NCBI GenBank assembly: GCA_033239525.1 | Contig: BSYO01000009.1 | Span: forward strand, 19,923,299-19,987,298 | Direction of reading: 5' to 3' | Source of the DNA: Nepenthes gracilis | Lineage: Eukaryota; Streptophyta; Magnoliopsida; Caryophyllales; Nepenthaceae | DNA length: 64,000 nt | Part shown: piece after piece, positions 36,439-48,682 of the stretch | Position numbering within the stretch: the first letter of the stretch is position 1 | Layout of the letters: each line of letters begins with the position of its first letter | Made by a program: the position numbers and the translations under genes | Notes under the pieces: model-generated | Database searches by the model: none | What the model was told of the DNA's origin: nothing | What the model saw: the letters and a program-made list of their open reading frames with translations, nothing else

Positions 36439-37606
36439 GAGGATGAGGTGGTAAATTTGACTGATCTCGAGACAAGTTGGGTGGTGAACAATGGTGCTTC
36501 ACTTCATGTCACGTCACGGAAAGAGTTCTTCACATCATACACTCCTTGTGATTTTGGAGTGTTAAAAATGGGTAATGAAGCTATGTCCCGTATTGCTGGC
36601 TATGGTGATGTGTGTCTCACCATAAATAATGGAACCAAGTTACTGTTGAGGGATGTTAGACATGTCCCGAATGTTTGACTGAATCTGATCTCGGCTGGCA
36701 AGCTTGATGATGAGGGCTTTTGTAGCACATTCTGCACAGGAGTATAGAAGCTGACTAGAGGGTCTCTAGTTGTGGCTCGGGGTAGAAAAGTTTTCAATTT
36801 GTATGTGATACAAGCCTCGATTATAGCAGAAGATGTGCATGTTGCTAGAGATGAGGAGTTTTCAGATTTGTGACACCGTCGGTTGAGTCACATGGGTGAG
36901 AATGGCCTGAACTATTTAGCGAAGAAAAATTGTCTTCGGGGTGTAAAAACAGCTCAACTGAAGACTTGTTCTTATTGCATGGCTGGAAAGCAACAACGGA
37001 TCTCATTTAATGGCAATTCATCTACAAGGAAGACCGATCTTCTTGAATTGATCCACACCGATATATGTGGCCCATTCAAGGTGAAGACTCTTGGATGAGC
37101 ACTTTACTTCATCACATTCATTGATGATTGTTCTCGAAAATTGTGGGTGTATCCGCTGAAATCGAAGGATCAAGCATTTATGTTCTTCAAGTATTTTCAC
37201 GCCTTGGTTGCGAGACAAACAGGGAAGAAACTGAAATGTATTCGAAGTGATAATGGCGGGAAGTACATCAGAGCGTTTGATGAGTATTGTTATTCTCATG
37301 GAATTCGCCATCAGAAGACTCCACTGAAGACACCGCAACTGAATGGGGTAGCCGAACGGATAAACGGGACTTTGATGGAGAGGGTCCGATGTGTGCTTTC
37401 GGAGGCGAAGCTCCCTCGCTCGTTTTGGGGGGAAGCCTTGAGGGTCGTGGCTCATGTCGTCAGCTTGTCACTACGCGGTACCTTGAATGGTGAAGTGCCT
37501 GAAAAGATATGGATCGAAAAAGATGTATCCGGTAAAGATGTCACTTACGGGTATTTGGATATAAGGTCTTTGTTCACGTTCCCAAAGATGAAAGGACAAT
37601 GTTGTA
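36439..37606 (+). pseudogene. Protease and integrase remnant of the copia element
   Basis: The protease active site reads VVNNGAS near 36480, where functional elements have D-S/T-G, so the catalytic aspartate is lost. The pre-integrase zinc part (HRRLSHMG..., C-x2-C near 36970) and the integrase core follow: LIHTDICGPF, FIDDCSRKLWVYPLK, SDNGGKY and LNGVAERINGT cover the D-D-E positions. Stops lie at 36676, near 36745, near 36872 and at 37096. The frame matches gag until a frameshift at about 37600. Confidence 0.87.
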
Positions 37607-39530
37607 GTCAAAGACCAAACAGTGTATATTCTCGGTTACGGGGAAGAAGAGTTTGAGTATCGACTATATGATCAAATTGAGAAGAAGCTGGTTCGATCTA
37701 GGGATGTCGTGTTTGTTGAGAACGAGACTATAGAGGATATCGGCAAAGGTTCAGAGTTTGTCCCCAAGAATGATGACAGCCGTGCATGTGATTCAGATCT
37801 TCTGCCGACACTTGTTCGTCAGCAGAATGAAAGTTAAGGCAATGCTGAAGATGAAGAAGATCACGAGACTGCAGTGCCCGATAGTGATGAGGATGAGGCT
37901 ATTCCTCCTGATACTGCAGAGCCTATCGAGACTATTCCACTCCAACGATCCACGAGAGATTGAAGACCCCCTACTCGTCTGTCAGCCAAGGAGTATGTGT
38001 TACTCACAGACGGAGGAGAGCCCGAATACTTCGAGGAAGCAATGGATGATCAACACAAGGCGGAGTGGATGGAAGCTATGCAAGAAGAGATGGCATCGCT
38101 GCATGAAAATCACACATTTGAGTTGACAAGACTGCCAAAGGGAAGAAGAGCATTGAAGAACAAGTGGGTCTTCAGATTGTAGACAGATAAAAACAGCTCA
38201 CAACCGAGGTACAAAGCGAGGCTGGTTGTGAAGGGTTTCAATCAACGAAAGGGTATTGACTTCAACGAGATCTTTGCACCAATGGTAAAGATGTCTTCCA
38301 TTCTAGTGGTGCTCAGGTTGGCTGCTGTTCTTGACCTGGAGGTAGAACAGATGGATGTGCGGACAACGTTTCTTCACGGTGACCTTGAAGAAGAAATCTA
38401 CATGGAGCAATCGGAGGGATTCCTTGTCAAGGGGAAGGAGAACTTAGTGTGTCATCTCAAGAAGAGTCTATATGGCCTGAAATAAGCACCAAGGCAATGG
38501 TACAAAAAGTTTGAATCTGTTATAGTAAATCAGGGCTATCAGAAAACGACCTCGGATCATTGTGTTTTTGTTCAGACTTTTTCAGAGGATGATTTTGTTA
38601 TTTTTTTGCTCTATGTGGATGATATGCTATTTGTTGGGCGTAATACTTCTCGGATCACGGAGTTAAGCGACAACTTGGGAAGTCCTTTGCTATGAAGGAT
38701 TTGGGACCGGCGAAGTAAATTTTGGGAATTAGAATTTTTCGCGACCGCAAATCAATGAAGTTATGGATGTCTCAAGAGAGCTACGTGGAGAAAGTGCTTC
38801 AACGCTTTAACATGGAAAAGGCAAAATCAGTTAGCACACCGTTGGCCAATCACTTCAAGTTAAGCAATTGTCAATATCTCTCTACCGAAAATGAAAAGGC
38901 ACATATGAAAGGCATACTCTATTCTTCAGCTGTGAATAGCCTAATGTATGCCATAGTGTGTACGAGACCAGATATAGCTTATGCTGTTGGAGTTGTCAGT
39001 CGATTCTTGTCAAATCCCGATAAGGAGCATTTGTTCGCGGTAAAATGGATTCTGAAATATCTTCGAGGAATTTCTAAGTAGTGTTTGTGCTTTGGAAGCA
39101 ACGTGCCCCTTCTGGTTGGATATACTGATGAAGATATGGCGGGTGATGTTTACTCACGGAAGTCTACTTCGGGATATTTAGTCATGTTTGCAGGAGGAGC
39201 CGTTTCCTGGCAATCGAGATTGCAGAGGTGTGTTACTCTCTCCACTACTGAAGCGGAATTCATTGCTATTACGGAGGCAAGCAAGGAGATGCTATGAATG
39301 AAGAAATTCATTCGAGAACTTGGTCTCAAGCAGAAACGATATGTGTTGTTTTGCGATAGTCAAAGTGCGATTTATTTTAGCAAGAACTCGTCTTTTCACG
39401 CCAAATCAAAATATATCGATGTGAGGTATCAATGGGTGCGGAATGTTATTGACACGGGTTCGTTGGTGTATGAAAAGATCGGGACCGAGGAGAATTGATC
39501 AGATATGATGACCAAAGCATTACAAAAGGG
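37607..39530 (+). pseudogene. Reverse transcriptase and RNase H remnant of the copia element
   Basis: After a +1 shift the frame shows KARLVVKGFNQRKGIDF, EQMDVRTTFLHGDLEEEIYM and the catalytic YVDD at 38612-38623. A compensating shift between about 38640 and 38720 restores the gag frame for RNase H (RPDIAYAVGVVSRF, STTEAEFIAITEASKEM, HAKSKYIDVRYQWVR). Stops include 37835, near 37961, 38180, 38483, near 38716, 39079, 39295 and 39496. There is no chance of a functional product. Confidence 0.9.
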
Positions 39531-39600
39531 GAAGCTTGAAACTTGCTGTTTAATTGCCGGAATGATGATTAATGGCCCCGCACAGTCGTGAGGGAAAGTT

Positions 39601-40379
39601 TGTTGGGTTATGGGTCACTCCCGTGTGGGCCCATACTCACTTGATGTGACTGATGGAGGTAAATATCCTCACCGCATGAAGAAAGATCGAGTTGCGCCTG
39701 CTGGGCGCTCGAGCCTAAATTCCAGTATGTTCATCGCTCGTTGTGCGCTCGAATGAAGCTCGAGTGGGAATTTCAGTATGCTTCCCGCTCGCTGTGCGCT
39801 TGCTGGGCACTCGAGCGGGAATTCCAATAAGCCCGCCGCTCCCTGGGAGCTCGATAGGCGCTCGAGCGAGGGCCTGCGCTCGCCGGGCTCTCGATAGGCG
39901 CTCGAGCGCCCGCCAATTATATAAAACGCGCACTTTACGTTTTTAGGTTAATTCAATTAATTTGAGCGCCGTTCCAGAGAAGAAAAAAGAGAGAAAAGAG
40001 AGAGAAGAAGAAGAAGAGGAAGAATTGAGCTTCCGTTTGGGTTTTCAATCAAGTTCCGGTCTTCAGTAATCACACGTAAGAGATTCTTACTGCTGTGAAG
40101 AATATCTGTCGGGTTTTATCTCTACTCTTATTCTTTATACTTCTTGTACGGGATGTCCAAAGTTGGTTGTTATTGATTCTTGTGATTTGGGGTTTGTGTA
40201 ACCGATCAATTGCTGCTAGTAGAAATTTCGGACTCTGTGTCCCATGGTTTTTCTCTCTCGTTTCATAGGAAATTTTCCACGTAAAAATTATGTTTTTATT
40301 ATTCTTGATTGCTTATTGTGTACTCGATATCACCTACTACGTATTTCCTCGCGGTTTAAACAAACTTTTAAATCTAACA
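39601..40379 (+). repeat. 3' LTR of the copia element
   Basis: Starts TGTTGGGTTATGGG after the purine-rich GAGGGAAAGTT and ends AAATCTAACA. It matches the 5' LTR throughout but with many substitutions, mostly transitions, concentrated in the GC-rich CTCGAG repeats. Confidence 0.92.
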
Positions 40380-41104
40380 CTATCATGGTCTTCATCATCA
40401 CCGACCGAATACTGTCTTTCTTTATTATCACCGACCGAGCCATCTCGAGGGAACTCATTATCACCATTTAATTTATCCACGTTTTTTAAGGGATTAATTA
40501 TTCATCGTTAGATTAATCATCTAATCTACCGGCATTTTTTCAAAGATAAATAGAAAAAGTAGTGCTCTTGAATTGCATTATTACTTTGGCATTAACCTGA
40601 AAAGGACAGGATAAATGGCTATCAACATCTCCATAGCTAAAAACTATGGCGTATTCTTAACCCTCCTCATGTCACATTTTATAATATTAATTTCTTGGGT
40701 CCCATTTGCGTGACAAATAAATAAATAAATAAAAATTCAGTGTTCATCATAAAATTATAGCCGGCCGTGATTGTTACGAACAAGCCTTTTTATTACATTT
40801 CGTGTTTAAATTCATGAAAAAAGCAATAAAATACTATAATCATGCAAATAAAATATGTAAAAATTCTCTTAATTAAAGAAAATATAAAAATTTATGTCTA
40901 AGAATATATGAGATTTGGTTATAATAATGATATCATATACAAATAAAGATATTTATTAGTAAGTATCGATGGTTATTAATAATTTATATAAAATAATTTC
41001 GTCTTCAAATAGTCCATTTTTTAAGTAAAATCTTCAGCTTTCAAATAACAAAAATAAATAAATTTTATTAGTTTATTTTCCATAGCCCGCCAAGCATTAA
41101 AAAA

Positions 41105-41413
41105 CACTCTTGAACGGGGGATTCGGGGGGCGTCCAATGCCCCCAGCGCTGGACGGCATCTAGCACCTAATTTAGACCTTCAAATTAAAAAAACTGACAG
41201 CCCAAATTTTATAATAAAAAAAAAACATAATTTTTATTTTTTAAATATATTTTTTTATATTTTGATTATAAAAATATAAATTTTAATATTTATTATTTTT
41301 AAATTTTATAATTTTTTTTAAAAAAAGGGGGCCGTCGGATTTCAATCCAACGGCCCCCGTGGGCGTTGGATGGGGCTCCGCGCTAGACGTCCACTCGTTT
41401 CCTTGAACAGGAG
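41105..41413. repeat. GC-ended fold-back element, possible MITE
   Basis: A GC-rich left part (CTCTTGAACGGGGGATTCGG, then GGGCGTCCA) and a right part whose complement reads CTCCTGTTCAAGGAAACGAG then TGGACGTCTA bracket an AT-rich centre. This gives weak terminal inverted repeats of about 30 bases, about 60% matched. A near-perfect hairpin, GGGGGCCGTCGGATT paired with AATCCAACGGCCCCC, lies at 41327-41358. No target duplication was assigned. Confidence 0.45.
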
Positions 41414-42850
41414 CTTCTGCATTATTTTCTAAAATTCTCTTTATTTTTCCATTAGTCACAAAAAAAAAAAATCTTATTTTTTAAATAAATAAACAAGAAA
41501 AAATCTAACTTTTTGAGAATATTTTATTATTTAATAATTAATGGTTTTATCATGGCATTAATTACGACGAATTATTTCCCTTCCCCTGCGTGTGAATCTC
41601 CCTCTCTTTCTTCCAATGCATTTTAATTCAATTGTCAAAGCATTCTCTCTCCTTATCATAATTAAATTAACAATTTGCGAGATTATGATAATATAAAAAT
41701 ATTTACATAATAAAAATACATTTTTTTTTGAGTGATTAAATATTAATTTATTCGATAAAAAAAATCAAGTCTTTGATAAAAAAATCAAGTCTTTTTATAA
41801 CCTCTCTTATTTTATTAAACAAAGTATAACTTTAGAAAATTGTCCACTTTCACAGATAAAACAAAATTTATAACTTTCATTAAAAAAAAAAGAAAATAAA
41901 AGATATTCATTCAATTTTATTAAAAAATGGATATAAACTTAAATTTAAATATATTAATAATACTTATTTTTATTCTATTAATATATTAAATAATATTATA
42001 ATTTAACGATTTGTCAAATAATTCTAAGTTCAAAAAATTTTATAATTATATAATATAAAATTACTATCAATAGATTTAGATTGATTGATCATCACAGTCA
42101 CCCATAATGTTAAGCATATTTATACGCATATAAAATCCGTGTGTGAAATCTTTCAAACGATACTCAAATAGAGTATTATTAAGTAATATAATATTTATTT
42201 ATTTATTTATATATAATTTTGTTAATGTTAATAAATTAATAAATTTTTATATGACATCTGATAATATTTTAAAAATATTTAAAAATAATTATATTAATAC
42301 TACTCTTAAATTAGACATTGATTTCAAAATAATGGCATGATCTGAATCCCTTCTTCTTTAAAAAAAAAAAGATAAAAAATGGGGAAAAAATCTACATAAT
42401 GATGAGCCTTCGTTGATTTGAAAGGCACAGAGGACGGCTTCGACAAATATTTCCAGGCTTCCTCTCCTCGTGCTTCGACTTAAAAGATTCTTTAGCGTGT
42501 GGACCAAGAAATGCAATCCCTCTCCCCTGTCTGGTGAGAATAAACTCATATATCATATTCAACCAATTTTATTTATTTATTTTAAAGAATAAATATTTTT
42601 TATTTAATTATAATTTAATAAAAAATAAATATTTTTATAAGAATAATTATTTTCTTTTATTTATTATTATTATTATTATTATCATCACTATTCTCACCTT
42701 ATTCCTCATACTATTCAACAAATTAAATAATATAATACTAATTTTTACCTTATTTTATTCTAACAATTAAATATAAAAATAATAATTTTAACTTTATTCT
42801 TCTCCTATTCTATTTTCTAAAAATAACTGCTCTATTTCTATCTTATCATA

Positions 42851-43175
42851 GTTATAGTTGCTTCGTGTATCATTACATTATTATTTTATCTTATAATTAA
42901 TAATATAAAATTAAATATTATTAATATATTTAAATTCATATTTATATTTTTTTCTAGAAAGCCGGAATCAATTCCTCTATATTCAATATATATTAGGATA
43001 TCTATCATAATTATATAATTTTATTGTAGTTATAATTACTTCGCGTATCATTAAATTATCATTTTATCTTATAATTAATGATATAAGATTAAATATTATC
43101 AATATATTTAAATTTAAATTTATATTCTTTTCTAGAAAAACAGGAATCAGTTCCTCTATATTCTATATATATATA
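42851..43175. repeat. Diverged direct duplication, period 178 bp
   Basis: The segment GTTATAGTTGCTTCGTGTAT... at 42851 recurs as GTTATAATTACTTCGCGTAT... at 43029. Both continue through TTCTAGAAA...GGAATCA.TTCCTCTATATTC. Moderate divergence indicates an old duplication in AT-rich DNA. Confidence 0.75.
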
Positions 43176-45032
43176 TGTGATGAGTGTTTGTTTTAAAATT
43201 GTGTAAAATGATATTTGGTGATTTTTTAATAAAAACACTTAAATCAAAAAATTACATGATGCTGATAAAACTTTCTCACTTTGAAATCTATACCTTCCCT
43301 TTTATTTTTATACAAAAAAAAATGCTCTTTTTAATTATACAAGTAATGAAAAGTTCTATTATTTATATGATAAAAAGAGAAAAAAATTATATTTGCCTTT
43401 GGAGGATAATTATTGTGACGGTCCAAAACCTTAAAATTTAATATCTTATAATTTGTAATTAACTTAATATCGAAATTTGACTTAAATACAAATAATGTGT
43501 CCAAACACGAATTTATATCAAATATTGTTAAATGATTTGAATAATAGTATAAATATCTAATCACAATATTTAAAAGACACGCATCCAAAATTTACTTCTT
43601 ACATGAAAATGTTGAACCCTAGTTTCAAAGTATTGATTTTCTGTCTATGTGAAGCATCAATAATTTTCCATGTAATCAAACAATGGCCAAAGTTGGATAA
43701 GATTGCTTATCTAAAGAGTGAGCTTCTATTATTCAAGAGTTGCTTTGTCAAATCATCTCAGCCATTGTTTGAGAGTTACTATAAGCGTGGGCCTTGCCAA
43801 TGGTCAAAATGTGAGATCAAATCGACTAATTCTACCAAAATATTCATACATGATGGGCAGGCTCATAGCAGGCATGCTCAATAAGAAAAACGGTCTAAAA
43901 TTCAGAAAAGTCCAGATGCGCGTTTAGACGGTCAACACTAGTGTTGACTGTATAGAGCACCAGCTAGGTAGCTAACGCGCTCCCTCGAGACGGACAATAT
44001 TTCTATTGACCGGAAGCACTGTAGTAGTAAGCCGTGAAAAGATAAAAACCTAATATAGGCCAGGCCTAATTTGGCAGACATTTTCTTACATGACAAGCAA
44101 CGGTCTCTTTCCCTAATTTCACGCCTTCCTTGAAGCCAATATCTTCTAAAGAAGGTATCAACAGATTTGACACCCTTCCTATGAGGAAGGCGCCAGATTC
44201 TCTCTTCCTACTTACAATGGACCCTAACGGTAACAAAAGTACAGAAGGAAGGCTAATAATCTGGAGAGCCGTTACCCACTCAGAAAGGAAACGATCCTAA
44301 CAAAATGCACCAGGCAAGCCTTTTTGCTTAAGGAAGGCCGCCCAACACGATTCAGGGATCGCGCATTCTTGACTAAGGAAGGTTGCCCTCTCCACCGTCT
44401 ATATAACCTCACAGAATCTCCACTCTGGAGGGGGACGAACACAGAAACGAATGAAAGATAACATAGTACTACTACGGAGAAATCTTTGAGCATACTAACC
44501 CTCATCCCTAAGCAAGCAATCGCTTACTACGATAATCTCACTCCGCGCCTTCAGATTCCAGAGACTTCGCCCACTCCCCGAGATCCGTCCTTTCAAGCTT
44601 CCATGCTTTCAGGACATAGCCCCCCACTTGTTGTAATATCTCAAATATTTTTTTATAAATTATCTAGTTAATTTTGATAATTATTTTAGTATTTATTTTG
44701 AATTTAAAAATTTTATAATTGGGCTTAAAATTTGAGTCTAAAGTATTTCAATAATTAAATTAGGCCTAGATACTTAAATCATTAAATTGAACTAGCAGTT
44801 GAGTTGGGTATTTTAATTATTAATACGATTAATTGGGTTAGTTTAATTATAAGTCTATTTAATTAAGAAAATTATTATATATTTTATTTATATGAATTTT
44901 AGTATATTAGAATTTATTAATAGAATTATGACATTAAAATTTAAGATGGGACAAAATATTAAAAAATTTTAAGTGTTATTATTAGATAAATAATTAATTA
45001 AGATTTTTATGAGAAATAAATAAATATAATTA

Positions 45033-45033
<1 letters not shown>

Positions 45034-45078
<45 letters not shown>
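45034..45078. repeat. (AAT)n microsatellite
   Basis: About fifteen ATA/AAT repeats ending exactly at the left edge of the nested family A LTR. The ATAAT target duplication of that LTR lies within this run. Confidence 0.9.
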
Positions 45079-46249
45079 TGGGGACACCAGGTAATAAGTG
45101 GTGGCCCAAAGAAATGTCAATGTGTTTCCAAGAATGTCGGTCAACATTTTTGACGGCCCAATAAGAAGAACGGGCCCAAGAGTTGGAAAGCCCAAGACGG
45201 TCAACGCCAACGTTGACCGTCTTGGCGGCCAACTTACTCACAAACGGTCAACTCAATGTTGACCAGTTTGATTGGACATTTAGAGGATTTGCTACAGTGA
45301 TGGGCCTATTCCATTCTGGCCCACGGCCCATCAGTTGATCGCCGACTATTCTCCCTTCGTTCTTCAAGAAGGCGGCCAACACGCTGACGGTTAACTTCGA
45401 CGTTGACCGTCTGCGCCCTATACATTAGGCCCAAATAACACATTTCTACAGTAATGGGCCTGCTCCGTTTGGGGCCACCACTCATTAGACGGCCAACCAC
45501 AATCCTCCAAGGATATTCCACGATCTCAAAAGGAATATCAGCAAGATTGGCGCCCTTCAAAGAAGGAAAGTGTCAGATCTTCCCAACTCCCTTACCAGCC
45601 AAGGAACTCCAATGGTAACATAATGGGGAGGAAAGAAACCAACTTGAAAAGTGATTGACCGCCTCAGAAGGAAACAATCATCCACAACTTGGCAACAGGC
45701 ATCAACCTTGTAAAGGAAGGCCAACAGCAGATCACGAGGACGATCACTCCTTCCAAAGGAGGAGGATCGCCATCTTTACCATGAAAAAGGCTCTGGATTC
45801 ACCATCCAGGACATGCTTTGATTGATGTTTTCATTGACGTCTGCATTCACTCACACAAGAAACCCTAAGTGCTCTGAGAAGTAAGCTCTGGTTCCCTGCA
45901 GCGAAATTCTCAAGCACAATTAAAGTCCAAGGAAACGAACGGGTCTCGGCAGCCGTTCTCTGCCTTCCCACCATCCAGATACGAGAAGGGCCTTGCGCCT
46001 CTCTGACATCTGAAACAAAACACTCTCTTTTCCTCTCCCATTGCTCTCACGCATTTTCAGTTTCTTCCTTTGAAGACTGTCTTACTCACTTGAGTGTCGG
46101 AGTGTTTTCAGTGGGATTACTTCTGCTACGTTAACGCTGACCTCTTGTTCGTTTTAGTGGTGTGCAGGATTCGTATTCAGTGAACAGAGTCGGTTCAATC
46201 CATCCAAGAGAATCCAAATCTGTTCGAAATCGAATCCAGGTACGCATCA
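45079..46249 (+). mobile_element. Solo LTR, family 'A' copy 3, nested; target duplication ATAAT
   Basis: Starts TGGGGACACCAGG and ends TACGCATCA. Pentamers 45074-45078 and 46250-46254 are both ATAAT, although low-complexity flanks make this match less decisive. It shares GGTCAACG.CAACGTTGACCG near the start and GTGTGCAGGATTCG...CTGTTCGAA near the end with copies 1 and 2. It lies inside the long LTR at 44632-48364, which itself lies inside copy 2. Confidence 0.75.
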
Positions 46250-48682
46250 ATAATAATAAATAAATAAATAAATAAATAAAATGAGGAAAGAATCGGCCAG
46301 AGGAAGAAAAGAAAAAGAAAGAAAGGAATGAAAAAAAAAGGAAAAGAGAGAAATGGAAAGGGAAGGAAAAGGAAGGAGAGGAAAGAAGGAAAGAGGGAAG
46401 AAGGAAGGTGCGCGTATGGAGCGGCAAAGGAGGAAGGTTTTGGAAACTCTAACTGACTTTCTCCCCTTTTAAGGCAGCATTAGGGTTAGGGAAGGGGAGA
46501 AGACAAACGTAAGGGGAAGAACGAAGTGGAGCCGCCGCCGTTGACCACCACCATGAGGCAAGTAATCCTCCATCACAAAATTTATCCTTCCTTTATTATT
46601 GTTAATGCCCAATCCTTTGAATTTATAACCGATTTGGTGGGTAAATGGTGAAATCGAGGGTTGTAATTTTGGGGCAAACCGAATGCATACATTCGGCTCA
46701 CGAAGAACGATCGACGCCTTTAGGATTAATGATGGATTAGGGCTTCGGGAATCATCTAATGGAGTCATGAAGAGTTGCTTTCGGGCGTTGTACCCCTGAA
46801 TGTTTGGAATTTTGGCATCACCATGGAAACAGAGTATCGTTTTCCAGCCGGGTTCAATGACCCGAAGGCAGTAAGAGGGCTTCGACCCATTATGTAGCAA
46901 GTAAACATTTTCCCTCTTCATATTTAAATGTTGATTATTGATTCGTGTGGAGTGTTGGTGTCATCATTCCAAAATTTTGGTAGAATGAGGGAATGGGGAA
47001 AAACAGGGCCTTCGTGTTCTGTTTTGGCCGTAGAATGGGTGAGTGAAGGATTTGTCCAATTTGAGGTTAATTGTTGTGTGTATTGAGTGTGTGTATATGT
47101 GTATATTGCGGTGGCTATGTGCCGATGTGTGTAATATGTGAGTCCGTGTATAGATGCGTGTGTGAGTAGTGTTATGGGGCTGGGTGTGCAGTCGTGTATG
47201 TGTGCATCAGGATGGCTGTGAGTGTGGGTGAGTGTGGAAAAGCAGCAACGCTGCTATGGATGTGGGTTAAGCGTGTAGTGTGGGTATTGTGGAGATGTGT
47301 GTGCGTGCGTATGTGTCGGCGGTGTGGTTGTGCATGGGTCTATAGCCGTGCTGGTGTGCAAGCTATGTGCGAGACGGCAGAGTGTATATGGCCTTTGGTT
47401 TACTATAGTAGAATAAGGTCCAGGGAGATTCTTATTATCTTGTACAGTGGTGATCTCATATTGAGTTGATATTCAGATTCTTGTTATCTCGTACCGTTAG
47501 GCGAGAGGGATGCTTATAACCTAAGGATCATCGTAGATGATACTATCTGAGATATTATTGGCGAAGAGTATCAGAGATGGTATGAGCATACTATGGGTAC
47601 AATCTCTGGGATGACTGTAGGGGTAGTGGAGATACCATAGATACCAGGTAACCTCGTAGTACTCATCCAATCATCGGGGGCGTAAATACGCGGCCTTTGG
47701 TCCACTATGGTAGAATAAGGTCCCTGGAGACTGTTGTCGTTCATATAGTTGTAACATCGTATTAAGCTGATGATCGGATTCGATGGAATCCATGTTGCTT
47801 CCTTGATACTTAGCCATTCACGTGGCCTTCAGGTTGTGGACACAACATGTTATTGAGTCTCGAATAGTGGTTGATCTATTACCTGTGATTATTGATTTTT
47901 ATTTATTATTTTATTATTCGTGATGCTTAATTGTACTCATCTATTGTTGATTATATTTACTTGCTGGGCATTCGGCTCACATTTGTGTTTTATTGGCTCC
48001 AAATTAGACAGGTTGATGTCAGGATCAAGGAGATCACGTGACTTTTGGGTAACCACTAGATAGAGGTGATATCAGAGTTCAAGGTTCTCCGAATAGGGAT
48101 TTAAGATTTTTGATTTAGTTATTGTTTGACTTGTGTTAGATTTTCTTTATGAGAATTGATATTTTGGGATATCGATATCATTTATTGAAGTTATTATTAT
48201 TACTAATATGGATGTTTAATTTATGATGCATTTATGATGATCATTGATGATGTTTTGATGATGCTGAGTTCATTGATGACGTATGATTGATGATCATGGA
48301 TGACTTAAGATTTTCACCGTGACGGTCCGAGTCGGATTCAGGGATTCGAGCTCGGGTCGTTACACTTGTTCCCCGTGAACATTCAGTTGGGAAACTATAT
48401 TCTCGACGAGTCACGGGAACGTCTCTGACATCTAAAAGCCAACACTCCCACCAACCTCAATCTCACTATCTATCTCAATTTATATTTCTGTTTACCTTCT
48501 TGTAATTCGAGGGCTTATTACTAACTTGAGCGTAGAAATATTTTCGGTGGGACAACAACCCACCGACATCTGACCTCTTGTTTGTTGTAGTGGTGTGTAG
48601 GGTCCAAACTCGGCGAATGGAGTCGGATCCAAACGATCAAGTGACTCCGAATCTGTTCGAAGTCGGATTGAGGTGCGCATCA

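Larger units (their letters stand above)
34772..40379 (+). mobile_element. Full-length but decayed Ty1/copia retrotransposon (Tork-like)
   Basis: LTRs at 34772-35547 and 39601-40379 flank a gag-pol region whose domain order (gag, protease, integrase, reverse transcriptase, RNase H) defines Ty1/copia. The flanking pentamers are CTGTC (34767-34771) and CTATC (40380-40384), a target duplication with one change. The gag segment with KSLTTRL and HLDEFNRI words resembles the Tork/Tnt1 lineage. About 17 in-frame stops, two frameshifts and clearly diverged LTRs show that it is old and cannot make its own proteins. Confidence 0.93.
40380..43845. other. AT-rich intergenic interval with a fold-back and a tandem duplication
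   Basis: No gene recognised. Separate entries cover the GC-rich fold-back near 41.1-41.4 kb and the duplication near 42.9-43.2 kb. A (TTA)n run lies at 42661-42682. A TGTGACGGTCC word at 43414 could start an eroded LTR into which the 43851 solo LTR inserted. Confidence 0.45.
44632..48364. mobile_element. Nested long solo LTR (chromovirus-like), target duplication CTTGT
   Basis: Ends are TGTAATATCTC and GGGTCGTTACA. The flanking pentamers 44627-44631 and 48365-48369 are both CTTGT. Without the further nested LTR at 45079-46249 it has about 2.56 kb of its own sequence. It shows a purine-rich tract at 46283-46433, a TG-rich stretch near 47085-47330, and a repeated GGCCTTTGG...ACTAT.GTAGAATAAGGTCC phrase near 47390 and 47690. 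No gag-pol motif is seen, so a long solo LTR of Ty3/gypsy (Tekay/Del-like) type is the best reading. Orientation is not settled. The 150-codon - strand frame at 46469-46921 has no known domain. Confidence 0.7.
43851..48682 (+). mobile_element. Solo LTR, family 'A' copy 2, interrupted; target duplication ATACA
   Basis: The left part 43851-44631 starts TGATGGGCAGG. The right part 48370-48682 ends GTGCGCATCA. Flanking pentamers 43846-43850 and 48683-48687 are both ATACA. Removing the insert at 44632-48364 gives a continuous 1094-bp LTR whose junction aligns with the uninterrupted copy 1 (CCCACTCGTTCTCC versus CCCACTTGTTCCCC). TATATAAC lies at 44400-44407. Confidence 0.85.

Noticed and set aside
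42358..42549. 63-codon - strand frame in a small GC-richer island
   Set aside because: No recognised homology, poly-A/T at its end, and no splice or promoter context. Left uncalled.
43603..43884. 93-codon frame upstream of and entering the solo LTR
   Set aside because: It crosses the LTR insertion edge at 43851, so it cannot be an intact original gene. No domain seen.
46469..46921. 150-codon frame on the - strand inside the long nested LTR
   Set aside because: No domain or start context, and it lies wholly within an LTR.
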